Below, piece after piece: positions 1-8,337 of a DNA stretch of 64,000 nucleotides (its first letter is position 1; each line of letters begins with the position of its first letter). A program made the position numbers and the translations under genes. Source of the DNA: Flavobacterium sediminilitoris (lineage in GTDB: Bacteria; Bacteroidota; Bacteroidia; Flavobacteriales; Flavobacteriaceae); assembly GCF_023008245.1 (NCBI RefSeq), contig NZ_CP090145.1, positions 3,596,001 to 3,660,000 of the forward strand, given 5' to 3'. The notes below the pieces were generated by a model that saw nothing but the letters and a program-made list of their open reading frames with translations, was not told where the DNA came from and did no database searches.

Positions 1-30
1 ATTTAGTATCATTAGAACAATTTTTAAATA

Positions 31-696
31 ATGAACAAAATAATTAATACAATGAGTAAATTTTTCAAATTAGTATGTTTTCTTTTAGTTGGTTTTTCAA
101 TCCAAGCACAAGACGCTGCTAAAGCTAAAAGTTTGTTAGATGAAGTCACTACTAAGGTAAAGACTTATGAGAATATCGTTATTGAATTTAAATATGCATT
201 AAGCAATCCAAAAGAAAATATAAATCAAGAAAGTAAAGGAAATGTTACACTTAAAAACAATCTTTACAATTTGAACTTTATGGGTGTTACTAAAATTTTT
301 GACGGTAAAAAAGTGTACACAATTGTACCTGAAGATGAAGAAATTTCTATTTCAAAGTATGATGAAAATGATGATAGTGCTGTTACACCTTCAAAAATGC
401 TAACATTCTTTAATTCAGGTTATAAATATTCGTGGGATATTTTACAAAATATAAAAGGGCGTAAAATTCAATATGTAAAATTAATTCCTATTAGCTCAAA
501 AGATCAGAGAAAAGAAATATTATTAGGAATAGATGTTCAAACAAAAAACATTTACAACCTTATTGAAACAGGCAAAAATGGAACAAGAACAACATTAACT
601 GTTAATTCTTTTAAAACAAATCAGCCAATATCGAAAAATCATTTTACCTTTACCGAATCAAAATACCCTAATTACTATATCAATAGATTAGACTAA
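31..696 (+). CDS. LolA-family outer-membrane lipoprotein carrier
   Basis: The 221-aa product has a signal peptide (hydrophobic FKLVCFLLVGFSIQA followed by Q) and a beta-rich body of the size expected for LolA, the periplasmic chaperone that moves lipoproteins from inner to outer membrane. Assignment rests on overall layout plus neighbour: an LptF/LptG-type permease starts 7 nt downstream, and the lolA-lptG-ribB order is common in Flavobacteriaceae, usually after ftsK. The ATG at 52 would give a more compact signal peptide (MSKFFKLVC) and is a realistic alternative start. No Shine-Dalgarno motif decides between them. Only 30 nt precede the gene, so its promoter lies outside the window or in an upstream gene of the same operon. 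Confidence 0.8.
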   Translation: MNKIINTMSKFFKLVCFLLVGFSIQAQDAAKAKSLLDEVTTKVKTYENIVIEFKYALSNPKENINQESKGNVTLKNNLYNLNFMGVTKIFDGKKVYTIVPEDEEISISKYDENDDSAVTPSKMLTFFNSGYKYSWDILQNIKGRKIQYVKLIPISSKDQRKEILLGIDVQTKNIYNLIETGKNGTRTTLTVNSFKTNQPISKNHFTFTESKYPNYYINRLD

Positions 697-703
697 AAAT
701 AAG

Positions 704-2140
704 GTGAAATTATTAGACAAATACATTGTTAAATCCTTTATGATTACATTTACTTCGGTATTTGTAATCCTTTTTTTTATATTCATCCTACAAGGAATAT
801 GGTTATTTATAGCCGAACTTGCGGGTAAAGATTTGGATTTTTTTACTGTCATAAAATTTCTTTCGTTTTATGCTCCTACAATTGTTCCTTTAGTTTTACC
901 GCTATCTGTATTATTAGCCTCTATTATGACATTTGGAAGCTTTGCTGAGAATTATGAATTTGCAGCAATGAAATCTTCAGGAATATCATTACAAAGAGCT
1001 ATGAAAATGTTAACATTTGCAATCTTTGGATTAAGCATTGTTTCTTTCATATTTGCAAATAATGTAATACCTAAAGCGCAATATAAATTTCTAAATTTAC
1101 GTAAAACCATTGTACAACAAAGACCTGCAATGGCAATTGCTGAAGGACAGTTTAATCCTATTGGTTCTACAATAAATATTAAAGTAGAAAAAAAATCTGG
1201 TGATAACGGAGAACTTCTTGAAGATGTAACCATGCATATTAAAAACGTAAATGCTGGTTTAGGAGCTAATACTGTTATTAAAGCCAAAAATGGAATTTTA
1301 AGAAGTGATAAGGATTCTAATTATCTTCAACTAGAGCTTCTAGATGGAAATTATTATGAGAATGTGATTCCTAAAAAATATGAAGATCAAAAGAAATATC
1401 CATTTGCAAAAAGTAGTTTTAAAAAATACATTCTTAATTTAGATTTAACGAAACTAGACAACAATAGTGCTGATGATAGTGATATTACATCAGAAAAAAT
1501 GTTAACACTAAACGAATTAAATTACACTATTGATTCGCTACAAAATAATTACAACAAAGACATTGTTTCTTTCACAGATAATATTGTACAAAGAAACGAT
1601 TATGTGTTCCAATTAAAAAGAGTACAAAATATTACTAAAGAAGAAAAAGTAGATGATTTACTCTCTCTTTTTACACTTGCTGAAAAATCGAGAATACTAG
1701 AAATGGCAAAAAGCAACACTTCAAGTACAGAATTTAGTATCAATAATAGTAAATCAGATTTAGAATATAAAAAGAAGAATATTAATGCTCACTGGATTGT
1801 TATTCATGAAAAATTCATCATTGCATATTCTTGTTTATTAATGTTTTTTATTGGTGCTCCATTAGGTGCTATTATTAGAAAAGGTGGAATTGGTCTACCT
1901 ATTGTATTTGCAATCATCATTTTTATAGCATTTCATTTCATTAATACATTTGGAAGAAAAATTGCTCAAGAAGATTCGATAACACCTTTCTTAGGAATGT
2001 GGATGTCTTCTTTTATACTTACACCATTAGCCGTTTTTTTAACGTATAGAGCAACTAACGATATAGGTGTAATGATCAATTTTGATTGGATTACAGATCC
2101 ATTTAAGAAATTATTTTTAAGATTTTCAAAAAACAACTAA
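704..2140 (+). CDS. LptF/LptG (YjgP/YjgQ) family permease
   Basis: The 478-aa inner-membrane protein has the LptF/LptG layout. An N-terminal helix-rich part (MKLLDKYIVKSF, then hydrophobic stretches around residues 10-35, 55-75 and 100-120) and a C-terminal group of helices after residue 365 flank a large soluble periplasmic domain. LptF and LptG form the membrane part of the ABC exporter that pulls LPS out of the inner membrane. The start is GTG at 704, 7 nt after the lolA-like stop, and the next gene begins 6 nt after this one ends, so the three genes look like one operon. The periplasmic domain is enlarged compared with enterobacterial LptG, which is usual in Bacteroidota. LptF and LptG cannot be told apart here. 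Confidence 0.88.
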   Translation: MKLLDKYIVKSFMITFTSVFVILFFIFILQGIWLFIAELAGKDLDFFTVIKFLSFYAPTIVPLVLPLSVLLASIMTFGSFAENYEFAAMKSSGISLQRAMKMLTFAIFGLSIVSFIFANNVIPKAQYKFLNLRKTIVQQRPAMAIAEGQFNPIGSTINIKVEKKSGDNGELLEDVTMHIKNVNAGLGANTVIKAKNGILRSDKDSNYLQLELLDGNYYENVIPKKYEDQKKYPFAKSSFKKYILNLDLTKLDNNSADDSDITSEKMLTLNELNYTIDSLQNNYNKDIVSFTDNIVQRNDYVFQLKRVQNITKEEKVDDLLSLFTLAEKSRILEMAKSNTSSTEFSINNSKSDLEYKKKNINAHWIVIHEKFIIAYSCLLMFFIGAPLGAIIRKGGIGLPIVFAIIIFIAFHFINTFGRKIAQEDSITPFLGMWMSSFILTPLAVFLTYRATNDIGVMINFDWITDPFKKLFLRFSKNN

Positions 2141-2146
2141 ACCACA

Positions 2147-3280
2147 ATGTCAAACAACATACAACTAAACACAATTGAGGAAGCTATAGAAGATATCCGT
2201 CAAGGAAAAATAATTATAGTAGTAGATGATGAAGATAGAGAAAATGAAGGTGATTTTTTAGCGGCTGCTGAAAAATGTACTCCTGAAATGATTAACTTCA
2301 TGGCAACTCATGGTAGAGGATTAATTTGTACACCACTTACAGAAAGTCGTTGCAAAGAACTCGATTTACACTCAATGGTACGTAATAATACCGATCACAT
2401 GGAAACAGCATTTACCGTTTCTGTTGATTTAAAAGGACATGGTGTTACTACGGGTATTTCTGCTGCTGATAGAGCAAAAACTGTAATTTCATTAATTAAT
2501 CCAGAAACTAAATCGTACGATTTAGCAAGACCTGGACATATTTTCCCTTTAATTGCAAAGCAAGGTGGAGTTCTAAGAAGAACAGGACATACTGAAGCAG
2601 CTATTGATTTTGCAAGATTAGCGGGTTTTAAACCTGCTGGCGTTATTTGTGAGATCATGAATGAAGATGGAACTATGGCTCGCTTACCTGAACTGGTAGA
2701 AGTGGCTAAAAAGTTTGACTTAAAATTAGTTTCTATTGAAGATTTAGTTGCTTATAGAATGCAACATGATAGTCTAATTCAAAAGAAAGAAGATTTTGAA
2801 ATACAAACTCGTTTTGGAACATATAGACTTCGTGCTTATCTTCAAACTACTAATAAGCAAGTGCATTTGGCTATTACAAAAGGTACTTGGAGCAATGGAG
2901 AAGCAATACTTACAAGAATTAATTCTACATTAGTAAACAATGATATTTTAGGAACATTAACAAATGATGCTGATAAGAAGCTTGATGTAATGTTCAAAAA
3001 AATTAATGAAGAAGGAAAAGGAGCGATTATCTTTATTAATCAAGAAGTAAAATCCTTAGAATTATTATCTCGTTTAACGGAATTAAAATCGTTACAGGAA
3101 AATGGTGTAATTAAAGCTCCGCAAGTGAAGATGGATAATAAAGATTTTGGTATTGGTGCACAAATATTACACGACATTGATATTTCAAAAATAAAATTAT
3201 TATCAAATACACCTGATCAAACAAAACGTGTTGGAATGATTGGTTATGGATTAGAAATAACAGAATATGTTAATTTCTAG
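2147..3280 (+). CDS. ribB: 3,4-dihydroxy-2-butanone-4-phosphate synthase with degenerate GTP cyclohydrolase II domain
   Basis: This 377-aa RibBA-shaped protein makes the four-carbon precursor of riboflavin from ribulose 5-phosphate. Residues 1-205 carry the RibB signatures VVDDEDRENEGDF, THGRGLICTPLT and RRTGHTEAAIDFARLAG. Residues 210-377 follow the fold of GTP cyclohydrolase II, with a recognisable tail (DFGIGAQILHDI). However, the three zinc cysteines of the GDxxxSxRCDC motif are replaced (around TRINSTLVNNDILGTL and NDAD), and the catalytic RQEGRGIGL is NQEVKSLEL. The second half is therefore predicted inactive, and a separate ribA should exist elsewhere. The gene is last in the lolA-lptG-ribB run and converges on the TSUP gene with a 2-nt gap. 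Confidence 0.93.
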   Translation: MSNNIQLNTIEEAIEDIRQGKIIIVVDDEDRENEGDFLAAAEKCTPEMINFMATHGRGLICTPLTESRCKELDLHSMVRNNTDHMETAFTVSVDLKGHGVTTGISAADRAKTVISLINPETKSYDLARPGHIFPLIAKQGGVLRRTGHTEAAIDFARLAGFKPAGVICEIMNEDGTMARLPELVEVAKKFDLKLVSIEDLVAYRMQHDSLIQKKEDFEIQTRFGTYRLRAYLQTTNKQVHLAITKGTWSNGEAILTRINSTLVNNDILGTLTNDADKKLDVMFKKINEEGKGAIIFINQEVKSLELLSRLTELKSLQENGVIKAPQVKMDNKDFGIGAQILHDIDISKIKLLSNTPDQTKRVGMIGYGLEITEYVNF

Positions 3281-3282
3281 TA

Positions 3283-4035
3283 TTAAAAAAACCACAATTT
3301 AATAGCTAAAGATGACACTGTAATTATTAAAAATAGCTTAATTACTTTGTCATCTTTTTTTACAGACCATCGACTTCCAAACCAAGCACCAGATGCATTT
3401 CCTATTGTAAGAATAAAAGCCAAAGGGTAATTAATTTTATCTTCCAGTGCAAATACAATTACAGCTCCTATAGTATATATCCATACTACAAAAACTTTCG
3501 TTACATTTGATTTTAAAAGGGATAATCCATTTAAATAAGGTAAAATAATAAGCATTAGAAATCCAATTCCTGCATTTATAAAACCACCATAGATTCCTAA
3601 AAAGAAGAAAATCCCAATAGCTATATATAATGGTTTCCCTGTTGTTTTCTCAACAATATCTGCATAGTTTTTCTTTGGTCCAAAAAGAAGAGTGAGTAAA
3701 ACCATAATCATAATAATAGATAAAATTCTATTAAATAATGCTCCATCAATTCCTATTGCAATTTTAGCTCCTATAAAAGAACCTAAGAAAGCTGAAATGC
3801 CTAAATATAAACTAAAAGGATATGTTGAAATGCCTTTACTCTTGAACCCTTTTACAGCAGTAAATGTTTGAATTAAAATAGCAATTCTATTTGTTCCATT
3901 AGCTAATGGAGCTGGTAAACCCAAAAAAATTAAAGCAGGAAGCGTTAATAAAGTTCCACCACCAGCAATCGTATTTAAAAAACCAGCTATAAAACCTATT
4001 GGAATTAAAAGAAGGTATTCGTATTGAAAAGCCAT
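3283..4035 (-). CDS. TSUP (TauE/SafE) family membrane permease
   Basis: The 250-aa polytopic membrane protein has about eight hydrophobic segments and the two-fold internal symmetry of the TauE/SafE (TSUP) family. The N-terminal half carries GFIAGFLNTIAGGGTLLTLP and the second half carries GGFINAGIGFLMLIILPY, the paired Gly-rich signatures of the family. Members export or import sulfur-containing anions such as sulfite or sulfoacetate; the substrate here cannot be inferred. It stands alone: convergent with ribB and separated from the adhesin downstream of its start by a terminator. Confidence 0.87.
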   Translation of the reverse strand: MAFQYEYLLLIPIGFIAGFLNTIAGGGTLLTLPALIFLGLPAPLANGTNRIAILIQTFTAVKGFKSKGISTYPFSLYLGISAFLGSFIGAKIAIGIDGALFNRILSIIMIMVLLTLLFGPKKNYADIVEKTTGKPLYIAIGIFFFLGIYGGFINAGIGFLMLIILPYLNGLSLLKSNVTKVFVVWIYTIGAVIVFALEDKINYPLAFILTIGNASGAWFGSRWSVKKDDKVIKLFLIITVSSLAIKLWFF

Positions 4036-4115
4036 TATATTTTTTTAATGGTGCAAAGATATTTAAAATCATTCGCATATTTCTCGCAACTCTTTTTATA
4101 TAATATAGTCATACT

Positions 4116-4150
4116 AAAAAAGGCTCAATTTAATAAGTTGAGCCTTTTTT
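4116..4150 (-). terminator. Intrinsic terminator of the adhesin operon
   Basis: A perfect 13-bp inverted repeat (AAAAAAGGCTCAA and its complement) with a 9-nt loop lies just after the stop of the 1356-aa adhesin. Read on the minus strand, the GC-bearing stem is followed by a run of T. Confidence 0.9.
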
Positions 4151-4166
4151 AATCCTATATTGATAT

Positions 4167-7100
4167 TTAACGTTTCAAAGAAAAATGAGCTTTAAATATT
4201 TTTTGCTGTAAGTTTTCGCTATACTCAATTGTAAACCAATAATCGGTTGATGGTAATTGCTGACCGTTAAAAGTTCCGTCCCAACCCGTTCCGTTTGGAC
4301 TTATTTGTTTAATTAATTTACCATAACGATCAAAAATATGTATTTTAGAATCTGATTGTCCACGTAAAGTAGTAATGTTCCATGTATCATGAATTCCATC
4401 TCCATTTGGAGTGAAAAATTTAGGATAATCGATAACCAAAATATCAATCGTTAAATAAGTACATCCTTGTGTATCAACAACCGAAACATTGTGTAAACCA
4501 CCACTTACGTTAGTAAAAACGTTAGAATTTTGAAATGCTCCATCATCAATTTGATACTGAAATTCACCATTCCCTCCTGTTAATATTATTTCTATAGTAG
4601 CGTTATCTGTAAAAGCGTTGGTAACAGTATAATCTATTGCTGTAGCAGGATTTATTTCAGTTACTATTACTATATTTGATGTTCCTGCACAACCTGTTAA
4701 TACATTTTCAACTACAACATAATAACTACCTGCTGAATCTACTTCTAAAGTAGGAACATTTGTTATTGCAATATGATTTATTGGATCACTTGATTCATAC
4801 CATGTAAAACTATAGTTTGTTCCAATAAAATTACCTGCATACAATCTGTATTTTTGAAAAACAAGACCTGTTGCTTGTTCAACACATATTGTTCCGTCTT
4901 CTAATATTGGTTTTGGAAATGGGTCTACATAAACAGTATAATCGGTATATTCTCCTGTACAATTTCCTAATTTTGATTGTGCACGATAAATTACAAAACC
5001 TTGTGTATTTGATGTATTGACTAAAACATCTGTATTTATTTGTACTGGAGCAACTCCGAATCCTCCTGTAGCACCTGTAACTCCTACAGATTGAAGCACA
5101 GTCCACTCTACTTCTGTTCCTACTATTATTGGGTTTTCAACTATAATATCAAAATTTGGACTTCCACCACTGCAAATAGTTTGCGATTGTAATACAATAG
5201 GTTTTCCAGGTTGCGGATATACTGTTATTTCATCACTTAATATTGGAGTTCCTACACAGCTTCCATTACGCGGTGTGATTTCAAATGATAATGTTCCTAT
5301 AATTTCTGGATTAGATGTTGTAACAATTAAATTTATTAAACCAGATGTTGTTCCAAAAGTAGTACCTCCTTGAATTGTAACTCCATTTAATAAGGCTACC
5401 CAATCATAAACTGTTCCTGTTGGATTTCCTAAAATAGAAACTTGTAATTCATCTCCTGAACAAATTTCGGAAAGATTAAAATTGATTGTATCTACAGTAG
5501 GAATTGGAGTTACTACTATTGATACTGGATAAGAATCGCCTTCGCAACCATTTAATACTGGAATAATATTTAATGTTATATAGCCTAAATCTGATGTGTT
5601 GAATAATGTTGCTATTTGATTGATATTTGTTTCATCTCCATTTATTTGATAGTTTCCGTCAATATTCTGCACTGTAGCATTCCAGATATAATTTTGACTT
5701 CCCGTAACTACAATATCAGTTGTTGTTCCTGAACATATAGTATCTGTATAAGTTACATTAGAAATTATTGGTTTTGGTGTAACAGTAACAAAAACCGAAA
5801 CTGGATCACTTATACATCCATCTACAGTTACGGTAATACTATATTCTACTAATCCGTTTACAGTATTATCTACTAACGTTAAAAGATTGGTTAATACATC
5901 AAATCCAGTTTCAGAGGTAGCTCCTGTTACATTTATAGCTTGTACAACTGTCCAATTATACATTATATTTCCTGTAACAACACTACTATTTAATTGAGCT
6001 GTAAACAAGCTTGCTGAACAAATAGTTTGAGTATTTGGTGTTGCTGTTACTACGGGTTTTGGATTAACAATCACTTGAGCTGAACTATTTAATGTTTGGC
6101 TACAAAATGGACTTGAATTTGAGACAATGTTTATTAAGTTATAATTACTATTTGTAGTTAATACTGGTGTTGTAATAATTGCTTGTCCTGTTCCATTTAA
6201 TGTTATCGTTTGATTAGTTCCACTATCTACAGTATATGTTACCTCTGCATTTGGTGTTCCATTTATTGTAATAGTTCCTGTGTTATTTGCACAAATTGTA
6301 TCTCCTGTAATTGTTGCTGTAGGCAAATCATTAACTGTTATAGTAATATTATCTGTTAATTGATTATTACAAGTACCTATTGCTACGTTTACTAAATTAT
6401 ACGTAACGTTTGATGTTAATATTGATGTTGTTATTATAGCTTCTCCTGTTCCATCTAATGTAATTATTTGATTTGTACCTCCGTCTACAGAATAAGTTAC
6501 CTCAGCATTTGGCGTTCCATTTATTGTAATAGTTCCTGTAGAATTTTTACAAATAATTGGGGTTGTTGTTGAAATACTAGCTGTAGGAGATGAAATCACA
6601 GAGACTGCCACTGTTTCATTTAAAGGTTGGTTACATATTCCAATTGCAACATTATGTAAGGTATAAAAGCTATCCGAAGTTAATATTGGAGTTGTTATTA
6701 TAGCTTCTCCTGTTCCATCTAATGTAATCATTTGATTTGTGCCTCCATCTACAGAATATGTTACCTCTGCATTTGGCGTTCCATTTATTGCAATAGTTCC
6801 TGTAGAATTACTACAGGTTGTAGACCCCATAATTGTAGCAGTTGGTAAAGGTATAACCGTGATTGTTGCTGTTCCTGATTGCACTTGACTACAAAAAGGA
6901 GCTGTTGTTGAAGTTGCACTTATCAAAGTATAAACACTATTTGATGTTAATACAGGAGTTGTAATACTAGCCTGACCTGAGTTATCTAGTGTGATTACTT
7001 GATTTGTTCCTCCATCTATAGTATATGTTATTTCTGCATTTGGTGTTCCTGTAAAGTTAATGTTAGCACTTGTATTTTCACAAATGGTTACATCTCCTAA

Positions 7101-8237
7101 AATAGTAACAGTTGGTAATGTTTGAGTTGTAACTGTAACCGATTCGTTTTTAACTTGATTACATAAGACAGTTACATTATCACTATCTAATATTTTTACA
7201 TTTTCAAGGGTAAAAGTTGTTGTTGCTGTCACAGTTTGTGTAAGAACAAAATCGCCTGTTATTGCATCTAAAATAGCAGATTGTATTGTTCCTCCATCTA
7301 TTGAATAATCAATACTTGCTCCTGGTGTGCCTGTAAAAGTAACTGTGACATCTTCTCCATCGCACAATTGAGTATTAGAAATTGAAATGGAAGCATTTGG
7401 AACTAAATAGACCCTTAAATTAAATTCCATTAAATTATAACATCCACTTACATTATCAACCACTTTAGCATAAATCGTTTGTGGGTTTGATGTATTACTA
7501 ATAATATTTGGAAGCGGATCTATTCCATCAGTAGCATTTGCTAATGTTGTATAAAATGAGATTGTATTATTAACCAAATCAGGATTAATATCGTTGCGAA
7601 CGGAATTTAAATCAAATATACCTGTGTTTGCTGTATTACTACATGTTTTATAATCTTCTATCTGATTTGCTACTGGAGGTGTAGGAAAAGCACCATCGTT
7701 TTGAGTTGCTGTTCCTGTCCATTGAATTTGAAAACCACCGTCTCCAACAGGTCTGTCTATTGCTATGTAATACGATTGTCCTGCTGTTACCGTTAACCAT
7801 CTTACATAACTATTACCATTTGCTCCTGGACCAGTTGTGGTTAATGTTGTGCCTCCATTCATTCCTGTGTGATTATTTGGTTGTCCTGCTAATTGCGGAT
7901 TTGTAGTTGCGCATCGAATTGGACTTCCTAAATTATTACAACTTCTATCAGCTCCATAAACCCAAAAATCATAATCAACCGTTATACTTGTATCATCTGG
8001 AATTAAATCAAAGCCTAATGTTCCCGATTGTACTATATTAATTTTTAGCCAAATTGAATTGTGTTCAAATCCGCTACAACCAGATACTTCTTGTATATCT
8101 CCTACTCCATTTGCATTTGAACTAAAACTACCATTTCCACATACTACAATAGCATCAACACAATCATTTGGTTCGTTTTGCGCCAACATCAAGTGTATTG
8201 AAATTAACGTAAAAAATAAAGTTAAAATACTTCTCAT
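4167..8237 (-). CDS. Large T9SS type B cargo, repeat-containing surface adhesin (1356 aa)
   Basis: A secreted surface protein: signal peptide MRSILTLFFTLISIHLMLAQ, an N-terminal pre-peptidase-like domain (about 25-180), five tandem 86-89-aa repeats (about 278-726), several PKD/Ig-like domains (about 727-1180), and a gliding-motility-type C-terminal domain (about 1270-1356: FFTPNGDG, IFDRYGKLIKQISP, GWDGTFNG, ending KAHFSLKR). That CTD is the type B signal exported by the type IX system, for which cognate SprF-like proteins are known to be needed in Flavobacterium johnsoniae. A PorE-like and an SprF/PorP gene lie immediately upstream on the same strand, so it is likely the last gene of their operon. 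The paired cysteines in each repeat (for example TICANNT and FCSQ) suggest disulfides. Its ligand is unknown. Confidence 0.92.
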   Translation of the reverse strand: MRSILTLFFTLISIHLMLAQNEPNDCVDAIVVCGNGSFSSNANGVGDIQEVSGCSGFEHNSIWLKINIVQSGTLGFDLIPDDTSITVDYDFWVYGADRSCNNLGSPIRCATTNPQLAGQPNNHTGMNGGTTLTTTGPGANGNSYVRWLTVTAGQSYYIAIDRPVGDGGFQIQWTGTATQNDGAFPTPPVANQIEDYKTCSNTANTGIFDLNSVRNDINPDLVNNTISFYTTLANATDGIDPLPNIISNTSNPQTIYAKVVDNVSGCYNLMEFNLRVYLVPNASISISNTQLCDGEDVTVTFTGTPGASIDYSIDGGTIQSAILDAITGDFVLTQTVTATTTFTLENVKILDSDNVTVLCNQVKNESVTVTTQTLPTVTILGDVTICENTSANINFTGTPNAEITYTIDGGTNQVITLDNSGQASITTPVLTSNSVYTLISATSTTAPFCSQVQSGTATITVIPLPTATIMGSTTCSNSTGTIAINGTPNAEVTYSVDGGTNQMITLDGTGEAIITTPILTSDSFYTLHNVAIGICNQPLNETVAVSVISSPTASISTTTPIICKNSTGTITINGTPNAEVTYSVDGGTNQIITLDGTGEAIITTSILTSNVTYNLVNVAIGTCNNQLTDNITITVNDLPTATITGDTICANNTGTITINGTPNAEVTYTVDSGTNQTITLNGTGQAIITTPVLTTNSNYNLINIVSNSSPFCSQTLNSSAQVIVNPKPVVTATPNTQTICSASLFTAQLNSSVVTGNIMYNWTVVQAINVTGATSETGFDVLTNLLTLVDNTVNGLVEYSITVTVDGCISDPVSVFVTVTPKPIISNVTYTDTICSGTTTDIVVTGSQNYIWNATVQNIDGNYQINGDETNINQIATLFNTSDLGYITLNIIPVLNGCEGDSYPVSIVVTPIPTVDTINFNLSEICSGDELQVSILGNPTGTVYDWVALLNGVTIQGGTTFGTTSGLINLIVTTSNPEIIGTLSFEITPRNGSCVGTPILSDEITVYPQPGKPIVLQSQTICSGGSPNFDIIVENPIIVGTEVEWTVLQSVGVTGATGGFGVAPVQINTDVLVNTSNTQGFVIYRAQSKLGNCTGEYTDYTVYVDPFPKPILEDGTICVEQATGLVFQKYRLYAGNFIGTNYSFTWYESSDPINHIAITNVPTLEVDSAGSYYVVVENVLTGCAGTSNIVIVTEINPATAIDYTVTNAFTDNATIEIILTGGNGEFQYQIDDGAFQNSNVFTNVSGGLHNVSVVDTQGCTYLTIDILVIDYPKFFTPNGDGIHDTWNITTLRGQSDSKIHIFDRYGKLIKQISPNGTGWDGTFNGQQLPSTDYWFTIEYSENLQQKIFKAHFSLKR
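6060..7405 (-). repeat. Five tandem 86-89-aa repeats inside the adhesin gene
   Basis: Five consecutive coding repeats carry the core GTPNAEVTYSVDGGTNQ followed by ITLDGTGEAIITTPIL. The period is 258 to about 280 bp: the ACAGAATA landmark at 6751 and 6487, and its counterpart ACAGTATA at 6229, are 264 and 258 bp apart. The third and fourth copies are nearly identical at the DNA level over about 110 bp, including synonymous positions, which points to recent duplication or gene conversion. The first copy is the most diverged. Confidence 0.9.
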
Positions 8238-8337
8238 CTTATTTTATTTATTTATAACAAATAGCTAATCTGTTTATAAGACTAGCCATTGTTTTTATTT
8301 ACAATTACTCCAAAATCCTTAATTATATAATAGTATT

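Noticed and set aside
6060..7405. CRISPR-like array suggested by regular repeats
   Set aside because: The repeats are 258-280 bp, in frame and coding, with no short repeat-spacer structure and no cas genes.
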